The position numbers and the translations under genes were made by a program. A stretch of DNA of 64,000 bases from Leisingera sp. ANG1 (lineage in GTDB: Bacteria > Pseudomonadota > Alphaproteobacteria > Rhodobacterales > Rhodobacteraceae), in assembly GCF_000203975.2 (NCBI RefSeq), contig NZ_AFCF02000009.1, positions 180,281-244,280 of the forward strand. The letters run 5' to 3'. The notes under the pieces were generated by a model. It saw nothing but the letters and a program-made list of their open reading frames with translations. It had not been told where the DNA came from and did no database searches. This document shows positions 1 to 8,166 of this stretch, in pieces. Position 1 is the stretch's first letter. Each line of letters opens with the position of its first letter.

Positions 1-440
1 CGCAGCATCCGCACAACCCGCCCTCCCGGTGCCAGTGCGATCCAGGCTATCAGGATCCCTGCATAAGCACTTACAAACCCTGCAACGCAGATCACCCACA
101 AAAGCAGGTTCACGTGCAGCGGCATGCCGGCCTCCCGGTATCCGTCTGTGTCAAACGCCGCCAGCAGCACCACTATTGCCGCGGCGTATTTCAGAAACAC
201 TCCGCTGCGCAAAACCAGCGTCATTTCATGCACCGTGAACTGCGGCGGTTCACCGAACATGTCAAAAAGCTGCATTTCGCGGCTTTGGAGATTGTCCTTG
301 ATCGTCCCCAAACCTATCAGCCCCCCGTTATCAGGTTTTCTGTTGATGAGTGGCCGGAGATGGCTTCTTTCCTTGTATTGCCGCACAAAGGAAGCTGTCT
401 CCGCGCTCACCCGTTCGCTTTCGTCAATTCCTTTCCCCAT
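1..440 (-). CDS. membrane protein of unknown function, C-terminus beyond window edge
   Basis: The minus strand is open from an ATG at 440 to the window edge, about 146 residues, so only the N-terminal part is visible. Residues 1-60 are polar (beginning MGKGIDESERV) and contain NLQSREMQLFDMF. They are followed by a hydrophobic segment around KYAAAIVVLLAAF, a short polar loop, and a second longer hydrophobic stretch around LLLWVICVAGFVSAYAGILIAW, so at least two membrane helices. The topology would suit a membrane-anchored regulator such as the LytTR proteins with helical N-termini in this group, but the diagnostic domain is not in view and I do not assign a function. The start lies only 16 bases from that of the divergent gene at 457, and no strong ribosome binding site is seen. 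Confidence 0.6.
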   Translation of the reverse strand, partial: MGKGIDESERVSAETASFVRQYKERSHLRPLINRKPDNGGLIGLGTIKDNLQSREMQLFDMFGEPPQFTVHEMTLVLRSGVFLKYAAAIVVLLAAFDTDGYREAGMPLHVNLLLWVICVAGFVSAYAGILIAWIALAPGGRVVRML

Positions 441-456
441 CCATGGCAGATCCAGA

Positions 457-645
457 ATGCGCCAGTTTGTTCCCGCAGATTTCGACAAGGCCGCCAGCGA
501 TCTCGACCGTCTCAAAGATATCTATTTCGCTGCCGGCGCAGACCCGGCCGCGCGCGATACTGCCGAAGCGGCCCTCGCTGCGGCGATGCGGTGGATTGGC
601 GTGGCCCTGGACAGCTATCCGCTGCAGGGTACCCGCCGGGACTAG
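457..645 (+). CDS. small conserved-looking hypothetical protein (62 aa)
   Basis: This short frame begins MRQFVPADFDKAASDLDRL and ends LQGTRRD. It encodes an acidic, helix-forming 62-residue protein with no signal peptide or membrane segment. Its composition (many Ala, Asp, Arg with GC-rich third positions) looks like real coding sequence, while the other frames here are arginine/serine/proline-rich shadows. It is divergent from the truncated membrane gene ending at 440. No clear Shine-Dalgarno sequence is present; the ATG at 457 is the only credible start in frame. I do not recognise the family. Confidence 0.45.
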   Translation: MRQFVPADFDKAASDLDRLKDIYFAAGADPAARDTAEAALAAAMRWIGVALDSYPLQGTRRD

Positions 646-984
646 GCCCTGCGCCCGCACCCGCGCTATGTGCAGTCCGTAAAACCTCCGTCCGGGCATC
701 GGCCCCGCAGAAGCCCGGCATTGCGGCTGTCTGATACCTCCGGTTTCCATGCTCCAAGCTTAGCCAGAGGCATTCCGGATTGTGAATGGGTAAATGCATG
801 TTTTCGCAGGGAAACTGGCGGATTTTTCCCTCTGGCGGATTCTTTTGATTGTGGTAAAATTCGCCCCAATCCACCCGGGCTCTGATTTATTGTCGCCATC
901 TGCGATCCGCAGGCGGGCCACTGCCACCCCCTTGCGCACGCAGCGGACAGGTAAACGCGCCAGCCTTACAGCGCCAAACTTTGC
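646..984. other. intergenic region, nothing recognised
   Basis: About 340 bases between the small gene ending at 645 and the 3' end of the LysR gene at 985. Open frames here are short and arginine-rich, typical of non-coding GC-rich DNA. A weak inverted repeat (agggaaa at 808-814, tttccct at 825-831) lacks a following T-run in either useful position. I see no RNA gene. Confidence 0.4.
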
Positions 985-1905
985 TTAGCGCCTGCCGCGG
1001 CGCTGCCCGGCCCGCCCGCCTGGCAACGCACTGGCCAGGTGGTCCGCAAACGCCCGCGTCTTGGGCTCAAGATGGCGCCGCGACGAATAGACCGCATAAA
1101 CCGGTGTCGATGCCGGAATGGCGCCGAAACCAGCCAGCACCGGAACCAGCGTGCCGCTCTCCAGCTCCCGGGCAGCCGCCCATTCCGGGATCATCACAAT
1201 GCCGCAGCCGGAAACGGCCAGGCTTTTCAGAAACGCCAGCCCGTTCGCCTGAACCCTCCCGGCAACCGGTACGGCGCATTCGCCTTGCGGCGTCTGGAAC
1301 CGCCACACCACCTTCTGCGCCTCAGAGCGGAAGGAGAGGCATTGGTGGCCGGCGAGTTCCTCCGGATGGTCCGGAGTGCCGAAGGCCTCCAGATACCCGG
1401 GGCTGGCATAAAGCTGAGAGCGGCTATCGAAGATCTTGCGGGCAATCAGGCTGGAATCCTTCAGCTGCCCCATGCGGACGGCCACGTCGATCCGGCCTTC
1501 CACCAGATCCTCAAGCGCTGAGGAAAACTGAAGCTTCACCTGGATATCCGGATGGGCGGCCAGAAAGCCGGGCATCAGCGGCGCGATCAGGGCCGTGGCC
1601 AGATCAGGCTCTGCCGTGACCGTCAGCACCCCCGCTGGCGCGCCGGACAGCCGGGATATGGCAGCCCGGGCGGTCTCCAGCTCTTCCACCGCGCGTTTTG
1701 CGTGCCGGTAGTAAAGCTCGCCAGCCTCAGACAGGCTCTGTTTGCGGGTGGTGCGCTGAAACAGCCGGGTGCCGAGCCCGTCCTCCAGCTGCTTGATCTG
1801 GCGCGCCACCGATGACGGCGCCACGCCCAGCACCCGGGCCGCTGCCGAGAAGCTGCCCTCCTCGACCACCTGAACAAACAGACTGGCGCTTGCCCCCTGA
1901 ATCAT
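985..1905 (-). CDS. LysR family transcriptional regulator
   Basis: A 306-residue LysR-type regulator. The N-terminal winged helix-turn-helix (about residues 8-60) includes FVQVVEEGSFSAAARVLGV and SSVARQIKQLEDGLGTRLF, followed by QRTTRKQSLSEAG. The remainder is the periplasmic-binding-like effector domain, with the conserved family end near GCGIVMIPEWAA. An ATG 30 bases upstream (1935) is possible, but starting at 1905 (MIQGASASLFVQ) places the HTH where the family usually has it. It is transcribed away from the azoreductase gene at 2018, and the 112-base divergent spacer is the expected place for its operator. That arrangement suggests it controls the azoreductase in response to an electrophile or quinone-like signal; this is inference. 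Confidence 0.88.
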   Translation of the reverse strand: MIQGASASLFVQVVEEGSFSAAARVLGVAPSSVARQIKQLEDGLGTRLFQRTTRKQSLSEAGELYYRHAKRAVEELETARAAISRLSGAPAGVLTVTAEPDLATALIAPLMPGFLAAHPDIQVKLQFSSALEDLVEGRIDVAVRMGQLKDSSLIARKIFDSRSQLYASPGYLEAFGTPDHPEELAGHQCLSFRSEAQKVVWRFQTPQGECAVPVAGRVQANGLAFLKSLAVSGCGIVMIPEWAAARELESGTLVPVLAGFGAIPASTPVYAVYSSRRHLEPKTRAFADHLASALPGGRAGQRRGRR

Positions 1906-2017
1906 CTTTGCACTCTGCGCACAAATCCTTTGCATTTCAAACTGTTTTCGCCAAGGTCAAGCGCCCTCATGTTGCTCCTGTGAAACCCCGCAGTATTTCA
2001 GACAGGAGACCCTGAAT

Positions 2018-2641
2018 ATGACCAAACTGCTGTTTATCAAGGCTTCGCCCCGCGGCAGCCAGTCGAAGTCCAGCGCACTCGCCAGCGCCTATCTTGCCCG
2101 GCTGCAGGAAACGGACAGCCGGATCGAAATTGACGTGCTGGACTTGTCCAGCGAGCCGCTGCCGGATTTTGACGGTGACAAGGTTGCCGCAAAGATGAAC
2201 GTTATCACCGGCCAGAACCACGATGGCAGCCAGCGGACGGCCTGGGACGAAATCACCACTATGGCCAGCCGGTTCGCTGCCGCCGACATCTACCTGATCG
2301 CCGCGCCGATGTGGAACGGCAGTATTCCCTACAAGCTCAAGCAGTACATCGACCTGATCCATCAGCCCGGCCTGCTGTGGGGGCTTGATCCTGAAACAGG
2401 ATACTTCGGCCTGCTGGAGGGCAAGAGGGCCGTGCTGGCGCTGACCAGCGGCGCCTACGGGCCGGACATGCCGTCGCCAGCCTTTGGGGTGGATCACCAG
2501 TCCGCCTATCTGAAGTTCTGGCTGAACCAGGCCGGAGTGGAGGACATCGCGGAACTCCGCTTCCAGCCAACGCTCCTGACGGCCGACCCGGAGGCCGGTT
2601 TCCAGGCCGCCATTGCAGAGGCGGAAAAGCTGGCCTCCTGA
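2018..2641 (+). CDS. azoR: FMN-dependent NADH-azoreductase / quinone reductase
   Basis: A 207-residue flavodoxin-like protein of the AzoR (formerly AcpD) family. Members are cytoplasmic homodimers that use NADH and FMN to reduce quinones and azo compounds. The N-terminus has the phosphate-binding loop in KLLFIKASPRGSQSKSSALA. The FMN-contacting segment is AAPMWNGSIPYKLKQYIDLI (about residues 90-110), with a third flavin loop near LTSGAYGP. Length matches the family. A strong ribosome site (caggaga) precedes the ATG. It is divergent from a LysR regulator, a common pairing for azoR-type genes, so induction by quinone or electrophile stress is likely. Confidence 0.92.
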   Translation: MTKLLFIKASPRGSQSKSSALASAYLARLQETDSRIEIDVLDLSSEPLPDFDGDKVAAKMNVITGQNHDGSQRTAWDEITTMASRFAAADIYLIAAPMWNGSIPYKLKQYIDLIHQPGLLWGLDPETGYFGLLEGKRAVLALTSGAYGPDMPSPAFGVDHQSAYLKFWLNQAGVEDIAELRFQPTLLTADPEAGFQAAIAEAEKLAS

Positions 2642-2672
2642 GGGTTGCGCCGCGCGCTGCGCGCCGCCACGG

Positions 2673-2713
2673 GGGCCAGGCAGGCCGCGCCTGCGGCGCG
2701 GCCTGCCTGGCCC
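2673..2713. repeat. perfect 19-bp inverted repeat (long hairpin)
   Basis: The left arm at 2673-2691 (gggccaggcaggccgcgcc) is exactly complementary to 2695-2713 with a three-base loop (tgc). It lies 32 bases after azoR, between convergent genes. There is no T-run on either side, so it is not a textbook intrinsic terminator, but the stem would be very stable and may protect transcript ends or mark a dispersed GC-rich intergenic repeat. Confidence 0.75.
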
Positions 2714-2722
2714 AACCGGGCC

Positions 2723-2743
2723 CTTCGGATTTCAGATCCGAAG
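2723..2743. repeat. small inverted repeat next to the long hairpin
   Basis: cttcggat (2723-2730) and atccgaag (2736-2743) are complementary across five bases. It is part of the same hairpin-rich convergent spacer between azoR and the methyltransferase. No function can be assigned. Confidence 0.5.
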
Positions 2744-2797
2744 CGGGACGGGCGGGAGTGCTCCGCGCCGCTTTGCCCCGCTACCGCGGGGTGCGGC

Positions 2798-3400
2798 TTA
2801 CTCCGCGGCGCGGGTGCCTGAACCCATCAGCACCGGCATCGCCTGACCGCCGCTCTCCATCTCAAACACCCGTTCAACACGCACAGCCTCAAGACCCGCG
2901 GCGCGCAGCGCCTCCCGCACCTGCGGTTCCGTCAGCCCGGAGCCGCCCGCGTCCGCGGCCAGCCAGTCCCACTGCACAAAGACGCCGCCGTTATTCAGAA
3001 GCCCAGCCAGCACCTCCACGGCGCCGCGGTAGTCCGGCAGGAAGCTGCAGACGGAGGACGCGCAGATCATGTCGAAACCGCCAAGCATGCACGCTGCTTC
3101 CCGTGCGCCGCCGTCCAGAATATCCGTGCACAGCGCCCTGACCTTGGGCAGCGCCTTCTCCTGCAGCACCGCAATCATCCGCTCCGAAGTGTCAGCAGCC
3201 ACCACTTCCCGCACATGCGGCGCCAGCTTTTCACTGAGAAGCCCGGTGCCGCAGCCGAAGTCCAGCACCCGCTTGTCCTGCCAGCCGCCGCCGGTGATGC
3301 CGGCCGAACCATCCAGCGCGGCAAAGGCCCGGTCCGCATAAAGCCGGACATCGCTGTTGCCGTCCCAGCCGTCGGCGTAGTCATTCCAGTCGTCGCTCAT
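2798..3400 (-). CDS. class I SAM-dependent methyltransferase
   Basis: A 200-residue Rossmann-fold methyltransferase of unknown substrate. Motif I (SAM-binding loop) is VLDFGCGTGLLSEKL at about residues 43-57, followed by the acidic ribose-binding position in VVAADTSERMI. Motifs II-III are seen around GGFDMICASSVCSFLPDY and LNNGGVFVQWDWL. The start MSDDWNDYADGWDG is preceded by a ggag ribosome site; an upstream in-frame ATG at 3478 would add an unlikely arginine-rich tail. It is convergent with azoR and upstream of nothing on its strand, so the context gives no hint of substrate. Confidence 0.85.
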   Translation of the reverse strand: MSDDWNDYADGWDGNSDVRLYADRAFAALDGSAGITGGGWQDKRVLDFGCGTGLLSEKLAPHVREVVAADTSERMIAVLQEKALPKVRALCTDILDGGAREAACMLGGFDMICASSVCSFLPDYRGAVEVLAGLLNNGGVFVQWDWLAADAGGSGLTEPQVREALRAAGLEAVRVERVFEMESGGQAMPVLMGSGTRAAE

Positions 3401-3517
3401 TTGCCTGCGTGCTCCGCCTTGGTTGTTCAGATCCGGGACCGTGACCCGGCGGGCGGGCAGCGTCAACAGACAGGGCACCTGGAACAGGAAGAAAATCGCC
3501 GGTCCTGGCGGCTGCGT

Positions 3518-3739
3518 TCAGAATCGGGACGGATAGTGTTGCATGACGTATTGAACGTCCAAATCGCTGTGAAAGGCCTCCGGGTGGCTTTGCATCATAT
3601 CAAGGATGAATTCCCGTTCATTCAAAGCATCTTCTGCGGGTGCTGCTTGCTGCGCAGGCCTGCCTGCAGGGGCGGATGGCTTGAACAGAAACTGCAGAAA
3701 ACTCCAGTTTCCAATCTGCGGGATGCCGGGCGAAAACAT
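3518..3739 (-). CDS. small hypothetical protein (73 aa)
   Basis: Starts MFSPGIPQIGNWSFLQFLF with a strong ggagg ribosome site upstream and ends DLDVQYVMQHYPSRF. The middle is Ala/Pro-rich (SAPAGRPAQQAAPAED), followed by a compact acidic-aromatic C-terminal segment (LNEREFILDMMQSHPEAF). It is divergent from the LysR gene at 3831 with 91 bases between the starts, so the two may share a regulatory region. No known family recognised; the N-terminal hydrophobic patch is too short for a certain membrane helix. Confidence 0.6.
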   Translation of the reverse strand: MFSPGIPQIGNWSFLQFLFKPSAPAGRPAQQAAPAEDALNEREFILDMMQSHPEAFHSDLDVQYVMQHYPSRF

Positions 3740-3830
3740 GGTCAGTCCTCCATTCAACGGGTTCTGACAACAGGTTACCCGCCTGCCGGGGTGTCTGGTA
3801 TCAGCCGTGAAATTGTGCTGTTCTTCAAAA

Positions 3831-4742
3831 ATGCAGAGCCAAAACTGGAACTGGTCGGACCTCCGTGTCTTTCTGGCGGTTGCCAGGGAAGGGTCGACCC
3901 TGGCAGCCTCCCGCAAGCTCGGAATGGCGCAGCCCACTGTGGCGCGGCGGATCGATGCGCTGGAACATGCCACCGGCCTGGTGCTGTTTGAGCGGGACAC
4001 CCGCGGCTTCCGGCTAACGGCAAATGGGCAGGATCTGGTCATTGGCGCCGAGGCCGTTGAAACCGCGGCCCGGGCCTTTGCCAGCCAGGCGGCAGAGCTG
4101 GCGGAGGTAAAACCGATCCGCATCACCGCCTATTCGGCGAACTTTTCCCCGCGAATGATTGATATCGTGAACGGGTTCTCCGCCGAAAACCCGGGTGTGG
4201 CCTTTGAGTTTCTGCCCTCCGTCAAAACCCTGGACCTGGTCGCGGGTGAGGCGGACATTGCGCTGCGGCTGGCCCGCACCGAACCCTCCCCCAGCCTGAT
4301 CGCGCGGAAGATCAGCGACGCCAAATGGTCTCTGTTCGGCGGAACGGACTATGCGGCTCGGTTCGGGCTGCCCGGCACTCCCGGCGACCTGAAAGGCCAC
4401 AGGTTTGTCACTTTCCAGCGCGGCGATGTTCCGAACGTGTTTCACGAATGGCTGATGGAGCGTGTCGGCCCTGACCAGATCGTGGCCAGCTACAGCGAGC
4501 TGGACCTGATGCATGCGGCCATCCGGTCTGGTCAAGGGCTGGGTATTACCAATGTCAAACTGGTTGAGCCGGACACCTCCCTGATCCGGTGTTTCGACGA
4601 GATCAAGGAACTTTCCGTTCCGCATCTGATGCTCATCTCACCGGACGCCTACAGGCGGTCTGAGGTTCGCGCTTTCGTCAAATACTTCGCCCCCCGCTAT
4701 GCGGCGATTTACAAGGAAAGCGGCGAAGAAACCAAAGATTGA
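3831..4742 (+). CDS. LysR family transcriptional regulator
   Basis: A 303-residue LysR-type regulator when started at MQSQNWNWSDLRVFL; an ATG 24 bases upstream would add eight residues. The HTH spans about residues 8-65 (VAREGSTLAASRKLGMAQPT, VARRIDALEHATGLVLFERD). The effector domain follows; it contains EADIALRLAR and IRSGQGLGITNVKLVE, positions that are conserved as coinducer-pocket and C-terminal lobe strands. The next gene (AhpD-like, 4801) is in the same direction after 58 bases, and the small gene at 3518-3739 is divergent; either could be its target. The ligand is unknown. Confidence 0.87.
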   Translation: MQSQNWNWSDLRVFLAVAREGSTLAASRKLGMAQPTVARRIDALEHATGLVLFERDTRGFRLTANGQDLVIGAEAVETAARAFASQAAELAEVKPIRITAYSANFSPRMIDIVNGFSAENPGVAFEFLPSVKTLDLVAGEADIALRLARTEPSPSLIARKISDAKWSLFGGTDYAARFGLPGTPGDLKGHRFVTFQRGDVPNVFHEWLMERVGPDQIVASYSELDLMHAAIRSGQGLGITNVKLVEPDTSLIRCFDEIKELSVPHLMLISPDAYRRSEVRAFVKYFAPRYAAIYKESGEETKD

Positions 4743-4800
4743 TAAGCTGCACAGCCCGCCCCGCAGGCGGTTCCTGCCAAGCCACAACGGAGGTATGAAA

Positions 4801-5370
4801 ATGAAGCGCTTGTTCCCGTCCCTGCCCGAAGACGCCACACTTGGCAGCGTCTACCGCGCCTTCCCGGAGAAGCTTGCGCCGCTGGCGGAATACACAAACC
4901 GGGTGATGCGGGGGCAAAGCGATCTCTCCGTTGCGGAGCGGGAATTGATCGGGGCATTTGTCTCCGGTCTCAACGCCTGTGCGTTCTGCCATGGTGCGCA
5001 TACGATCTTTGCCAGGGCCTATGGGGTGGCACCTGAAACCATTGACGCCCTGATGCAGGATCTGGAGACGGCACCGGTTGAGGCGAAGCTCAAGCCTGTG
5101 CTTGCCTATGTCCGCAAGCTCACCCTGACACCGTCCCGCATGACCGAAGGGGATGCCAATGAGGTTTACGCGGCGGGCTGGAGCGAAAGCGCGCTGTTTG
5201 ATGCCATTCAGGTCTGCGGGGTCTTCAGCCTGGCAAACCGCTTTGTGGAGGGAACCGGCATCAATGAGTACCACATGGACCCCAAGGCCGTAGATGAAGC
5301 GATGCTGGACGAATGCCGCAGCGACACCAGCTACACGGATTTCGGCCGGGAGAATGGCCTGGACATGTAA
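4801..5370 (+). CDS. carboxymuconolactone decarboxylase / AhpD-like alkylhydroperoxidase family protein
   Basis: A 189-residue all-helical protein of the CMD/AhpD family. The signature ERELIGAFVSGLNACAFCHGAH gives a CxxC pair at C60 and C63 with H64 and H67, which in AhpD-like peroxidase-related proteins forms the redox centre with an upstream Glu (E47 here). The start at 4801 (MKRLFPSL) sits seven bases after a perfect cggagg; an ATG at 4795 is too close to it. The gene follows the LysR regulator, probably on one transcript, and ends just before a strong hairpin terminator. A role in peroxide detoxification or decarboxylation cannot be separated from sequence alone. Confidence 0.82.
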   Translation: MKRLFPSLPEDATLGSVYRAFPEKLAPLAEYTNRVMRGQSDLSVAERELIGAFVSGLNACAFCHGAHTIFARAYGVAPETIDALMQDLETAPVEAKLKPVLAYVRKLTLTPSRMTEGDANEVYAAGWSESALFDAIQVCGVFSLANRFVEGTGINEYHMDPKAVDEAMLDECRSDTSYTDFGRENGLDM

Positions 5371-5390
5371 CCGTCACGCCCTCACCCAAC

Positions 5391-5425
5391 AAAAAGCCCC
5401 GGCCAATGACCGGGGCTTCTTCATT
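5391..5425. terminator. bidirectional intrinsic terminator
   Basis: A nine-base-pair stem, aagccccgg (5394-5402) with ccggggctt (5410-5418), is flanked by five A residues on the left and a T-rich tail (cttcatttctt) on the right. It lies between convergent genes, so it can end both the AhpD-like transcript and the long minus-strand dehydrogenase transcript. Confidence 0.85.
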
Positions 5426-5439
5426 TCTTCCGTCTGGGC

Positions 5440-7947
5440 TTAGCCGTTCTGACGGATGGTCTCGTTCTTCGGATCGTAGGGGCTGTCGCAGGTGACAACC
5501 GCATCCCACAGCTTGTCCTGGATCTTGACCTGCAGCTTGGTGCCTTCCACCGCGTAGTCGGGCTTCACGTAGCCCATGCCGATGGATTTCTCGAAGGCCA
5601 CCGAGTAGCCGCCGGAGGTCAGGCGGCCCACACGGGTGCCGTCTTCGGCATAGAGCGCCTCGCGGCCCCAGGGATCGGCATCGGCGGGGCCGTCGATCAG
5701 CAGGGTGCAGCACTTCACGCGGACGCCGGTCTCGACCAGTTTGTCCTTGCCGTGGAAGTCCTTCTCCAGATCGACAAAGCGCGGCAAGTCGGCTTCCAGC
5801 GGGGTCGCGTCGCGGCCCAGTTCGTTGCCGAAGGCGCGGTAGGATTTCTCCTGGCGCAGCCAGTTCTGGGCGCGCGCACCCACCAGCTTCATGCCGTGCT
5901 TCTCGCCCGCTTTTTCCAAGAGGTCAAAGAGGTAGTTCTGCATCTCGATCGGGTGATGCAGTTCCCAGCCCAGTTCACCGGTGTAGGCCACGCGGATCGC
6001 ATTGACCGGGCACATGCCCAGTTCGATCTGCTTGGCCGACAGCCAGGGGAAGCGCTTGTTGGACAGTGCGGTTTCCGGATCGGCGTCGACGATCACCTCT
6101 TTCAGCACATCGCGCGACTTCGGACCTGCGATGGCGAAGACGCCCCACTGGGTGGTCACGTCCTGGATCTCGATGTAGCCGAACTCCTCCATCTTGTCCT
6201 CGGCCGCCTTGCGCAGGAAATCGGCGTCATATTCGGACCAGGCACCGGCAGAGACGAGGTAGTAGTTGTTCTCGCCGTTGCGGACGATGGTGTATTCGGT
6301 GCGGGTGGTGCCGAATGCAGTCAGCGCGTAGGTCAGGTTGATGCGGCCAACCTTCGGCAGCTTGTTGCAGGTGAACCAATCCAGGAACTGGGTCGCACCG
6401 GGGCCTTTGACGACATGTTTGGTGAAGGCGGTCGCGTCAATGAGGCCAACGCCTTCACGCACGGCTTTTGCCTCGTCCACGGCATGCTGCCACCAGCCGC
6501 CGCGGCGGAAGGAGCGGGCATCGTGGTCGTAGTTCTGCGGTGCATCGACGGGGCCGAAGTAGTTCGGGCGTTCCCAGCCGTTGACCCAGCCGAACTGTGC
6601 GCCGCGGGCCTTTTGGCGGTCGTATGCCGGTGCGGTACGCAGCGGACGGCAGGCTTCGCGCTCTTCGTCCGGGTGGTGCAGGATGTAGACGTGCTCATAG
6701 CACTCTTCGTTCTTGCGGGCCGCGAACTCGGTGGTCATCCAGTTGGAGGAGTAGCGTTTCGGGTCGAGCGACGCCATGTCGATCTCGGCCTCGCCGTCCA
6801 CCATCATCTGGGCCAAGTAGTAGCCGGTGCCGCCTGCGGCGGTGATGCCGAAGGAGAAGCCTTCCGCCAGCCACATGTTGCGCAGGCCCGGGGCCGGGCC
6901 GACCAGCGGGTTGCCGTCGGGGGTGTAGCAGATCGGGCCGTTGAAGTCGTCTTTCAGACCGCTCTCGGCACAGGACGGAACGCGCTCTGCCATCGCCATG
7001 TACTGTTCGGCGATCCGGTCCAGATCCAGCGGGAACAGGTCAGCGCGGAAGCTGTCCGGCACGCCGTGCTCGAACTGGGCGGGCGCGCCGCGCTCGTAGA
7101 TGCCCAGGATCCAGCCGCCGCGCTCTTCGCGGGCATAGGATTCATTGTCGGCGTCGCGCACAACGGGGTGCTCGGGGTTGCCGGCTTCACGCCATTTGAC
7201 CAGCTCGGGGTCCTTGTCCATGACGATGAAGGTGTGCTCGACCGGGATGGCCGGCATCTTGATGCCCAGCATTTTCGCGGTGCGCTGCGCGTGGTTGCCG
7301 GATGCGGTCACGACGTGCTCGGCGGTGATTACCACCTGCTCGTCGGAAGGAACCAGGTTGCCGCCCTTTTCGACCATCTTGGTGCAGGTGACTTCCCAGT
7401 GGGTGCCGTTCCAATGGAAGGCATCGGCCTGCATCTTGCGGACGATATCGACGCCGCGCTGACGGGCACCCTTGGCCATCGCCTGGGTCACGTCTGCCGG
7501 GTTAATGTAGCCGTCCTCGGTGTGGTAGATCGCGCCCTTCAGGTCGCCGGTCTCGATCAGCGGCCAGCGTTCCTTGATCTGATCCGGGGTCAGCCACTCA
7601 TAGTCCACGTCGCAGGTCTCTGCGGTGGAGGCATAGAGCATGTACTCGTCCATGCGCTCCTGGGTCTGCGCCATACGCAGGTTGCCGACCACGGCGAAAC
7701 CTGCGTTCAGGCCGGTTTCCTCTTCCAGGGTCTTGTAGAAATCGACCGAGTACTTGTGGATGTGGGTGGTCGCATAGGACATGTTGAACAGCGGCAGCAG
7801 GCCCGCCGCGTGCCAGGTCGAGCCGGAGGTCAGCTCGTCACGCTCGATCAGCATGACGTCTTCCCAGCCGGCTTTGGCCAGGTGATAGGCAATCGAGGTG
7901 CCGACGGCGCCGCCGCCAACAACAAGTGCTTTGACTTGGGTTTTCAT
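5440..7947 (-). CDS. FAD-dependent oxidoreductase fused to GcvT-type aminomethyltransferase (dimethylglycine/sarcosine dehydrogenase-like)
   Basis: An 835-residue two-module protein. The N-terminal half is a DAO-type flavoprotein: the dinucleotide-binding loop is VKALVVGGGAVGTSIAYHLA (residues 4-23), the covalent-flavin-region motif is SGSTWHAAGLLP near residue 45, and AGGTGYYLAQMM lies near 400. A connecting domain is followed by a C-terminal GcvT/folate-binding domain with KGPGATQFLDWF and YTGELGWELHHPIEMQ. Known relatives oxidise N-methyl groups of dimethylglycine, sarcosine or related compounds and pass formaldehyde-level carbon to tetrahydrofolate. Start chosen at MKTQVKALV with ggagagcgggag just upstream. 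It is not linked here to other betaine genes, so the exact substrate is open. DMSP demethylase DmdA is GcvT-only and much shorter, which argues against that assignment. Confidence 0.85.
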   Translation of the reverse strand: MKTQVKALVVGGGAVGTSIAYHLAKAGWEDVMLIERDELTSGSTWHAAGLLPLFNMSYATTHIHKYSVDFYKTLEEETGLNAGFAVVGNLRMAQTQERMDEYMLYASTAETCDVDYEWLTPDQIKERWPLIETGDLKGAIYHTEDGYINPADVTQAMAKGARQRGVDIVRKMQADAFHWNGTHWEVTCTKMVEKGGNLVPSDEQVVITAEHVVTASGNHAQRTAKMLGIKMPAIPVEHTFIVMDKDPELVKWREAGNPEHPVVRDADNESYAREERGGWILGIYERGAPAQFEHGVPDSFRADLFPLDLDRIAEQYMAMAERVPSCAESGLKDDFNGPICYTPDGNPLVGPAPGLRNMWLAEGFSFGITAAGGTGYYLAQMMVDGEAEIDMASLDPKRYSSNWMTTEFAARKNEECYEHVYILHHPDEEREACRPLRTAPAYDRQKARGAQFGWVNGWERPNYFGPVDAPQNYDHDARSFRRGGWWQHAVDEAKAVREGVGLIDATAFTKHVVKGPGATQFLDWFTCNKLPKVGRINLTYALTAFGTTRTEYTIVRNGENNYYLVSAGAWSEYDADFLRKAAEDKMEEFGYIEIQDVTTQWGVFAIAGPKSRDVLKEVIVDADPETALSNKRFPWLSAKQIELGMCPVNAIRVAYTGELGWELHHPIEMQNYLFDLLEKAGEKHGMKLVGARAQNWLRQEKSYRAFGNELGRDATPLEADLPRFVDLEKDFHGKDKLVETGVRVKCCTLLIDGPADADPWGREALYAEDGTRVGRLTSGGYSVAFEKSIGMGYVKPDYAVEGTKLQVKIQDKLWDAVVTCDSPYDPKNETIRQNG

Positions 7948-8112
7948 TCTCCCGCTCTCCAGCTTAATGAGATTCTTGGCGACGGTTATGCCCGCGCATT
8001 GAAATCCGCGCAAAATCAGGCCGACGCAAAAACACTCAAAACCGACCTTGCGCGTCACAGCATACCGGATTCTGCGGGCGGCAGTGCCGGAAATGGCGTT
8101 TTTCTGCGCAAG

Positions 8113-8134
8113 CAAAAGGGGGCCGCGGCCCCCT
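8113..8134 (-). terminator. intrinsic terminator after the 8167-8454 gene
   Basis: An 18-base perfect palindrome (8117-8134, agggggccgcggccccct) is followed on the minus strand by tttt. It lies 33 bases after the stop of the small anchored protein and before the dehydrogenase promoter region. Confidence 0.65.
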
Positions 8135-8166
8135 GAAGTCTGTGTCTTACGCTGTTCTGCCAGGCG

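Noticed and set aside
5440..7947. DMSP demethylase DmdA
   Set aside because: DmdA is a GcvT-only protein of about 370 residues; this one has a full FAD-oxidoreductase half as well.
7948..8112. Possible glycine or SAM riboswitch before the FAD-GcvT gene
   Set aside because: I looked for the conserved core segments on the minus strand and did not find them; only a normal ribosome site is visible.
5752..8136. Very long open frame on the plus strand opposite the FAD-GcvT dehydrogenase
   Set aside because: Its translation is His/Val/Arg-rich with no recognisable domains, and the minus strand has clear flavoprotein and GcvT motifs. It is an antisense shadow caused by high GC third positions.
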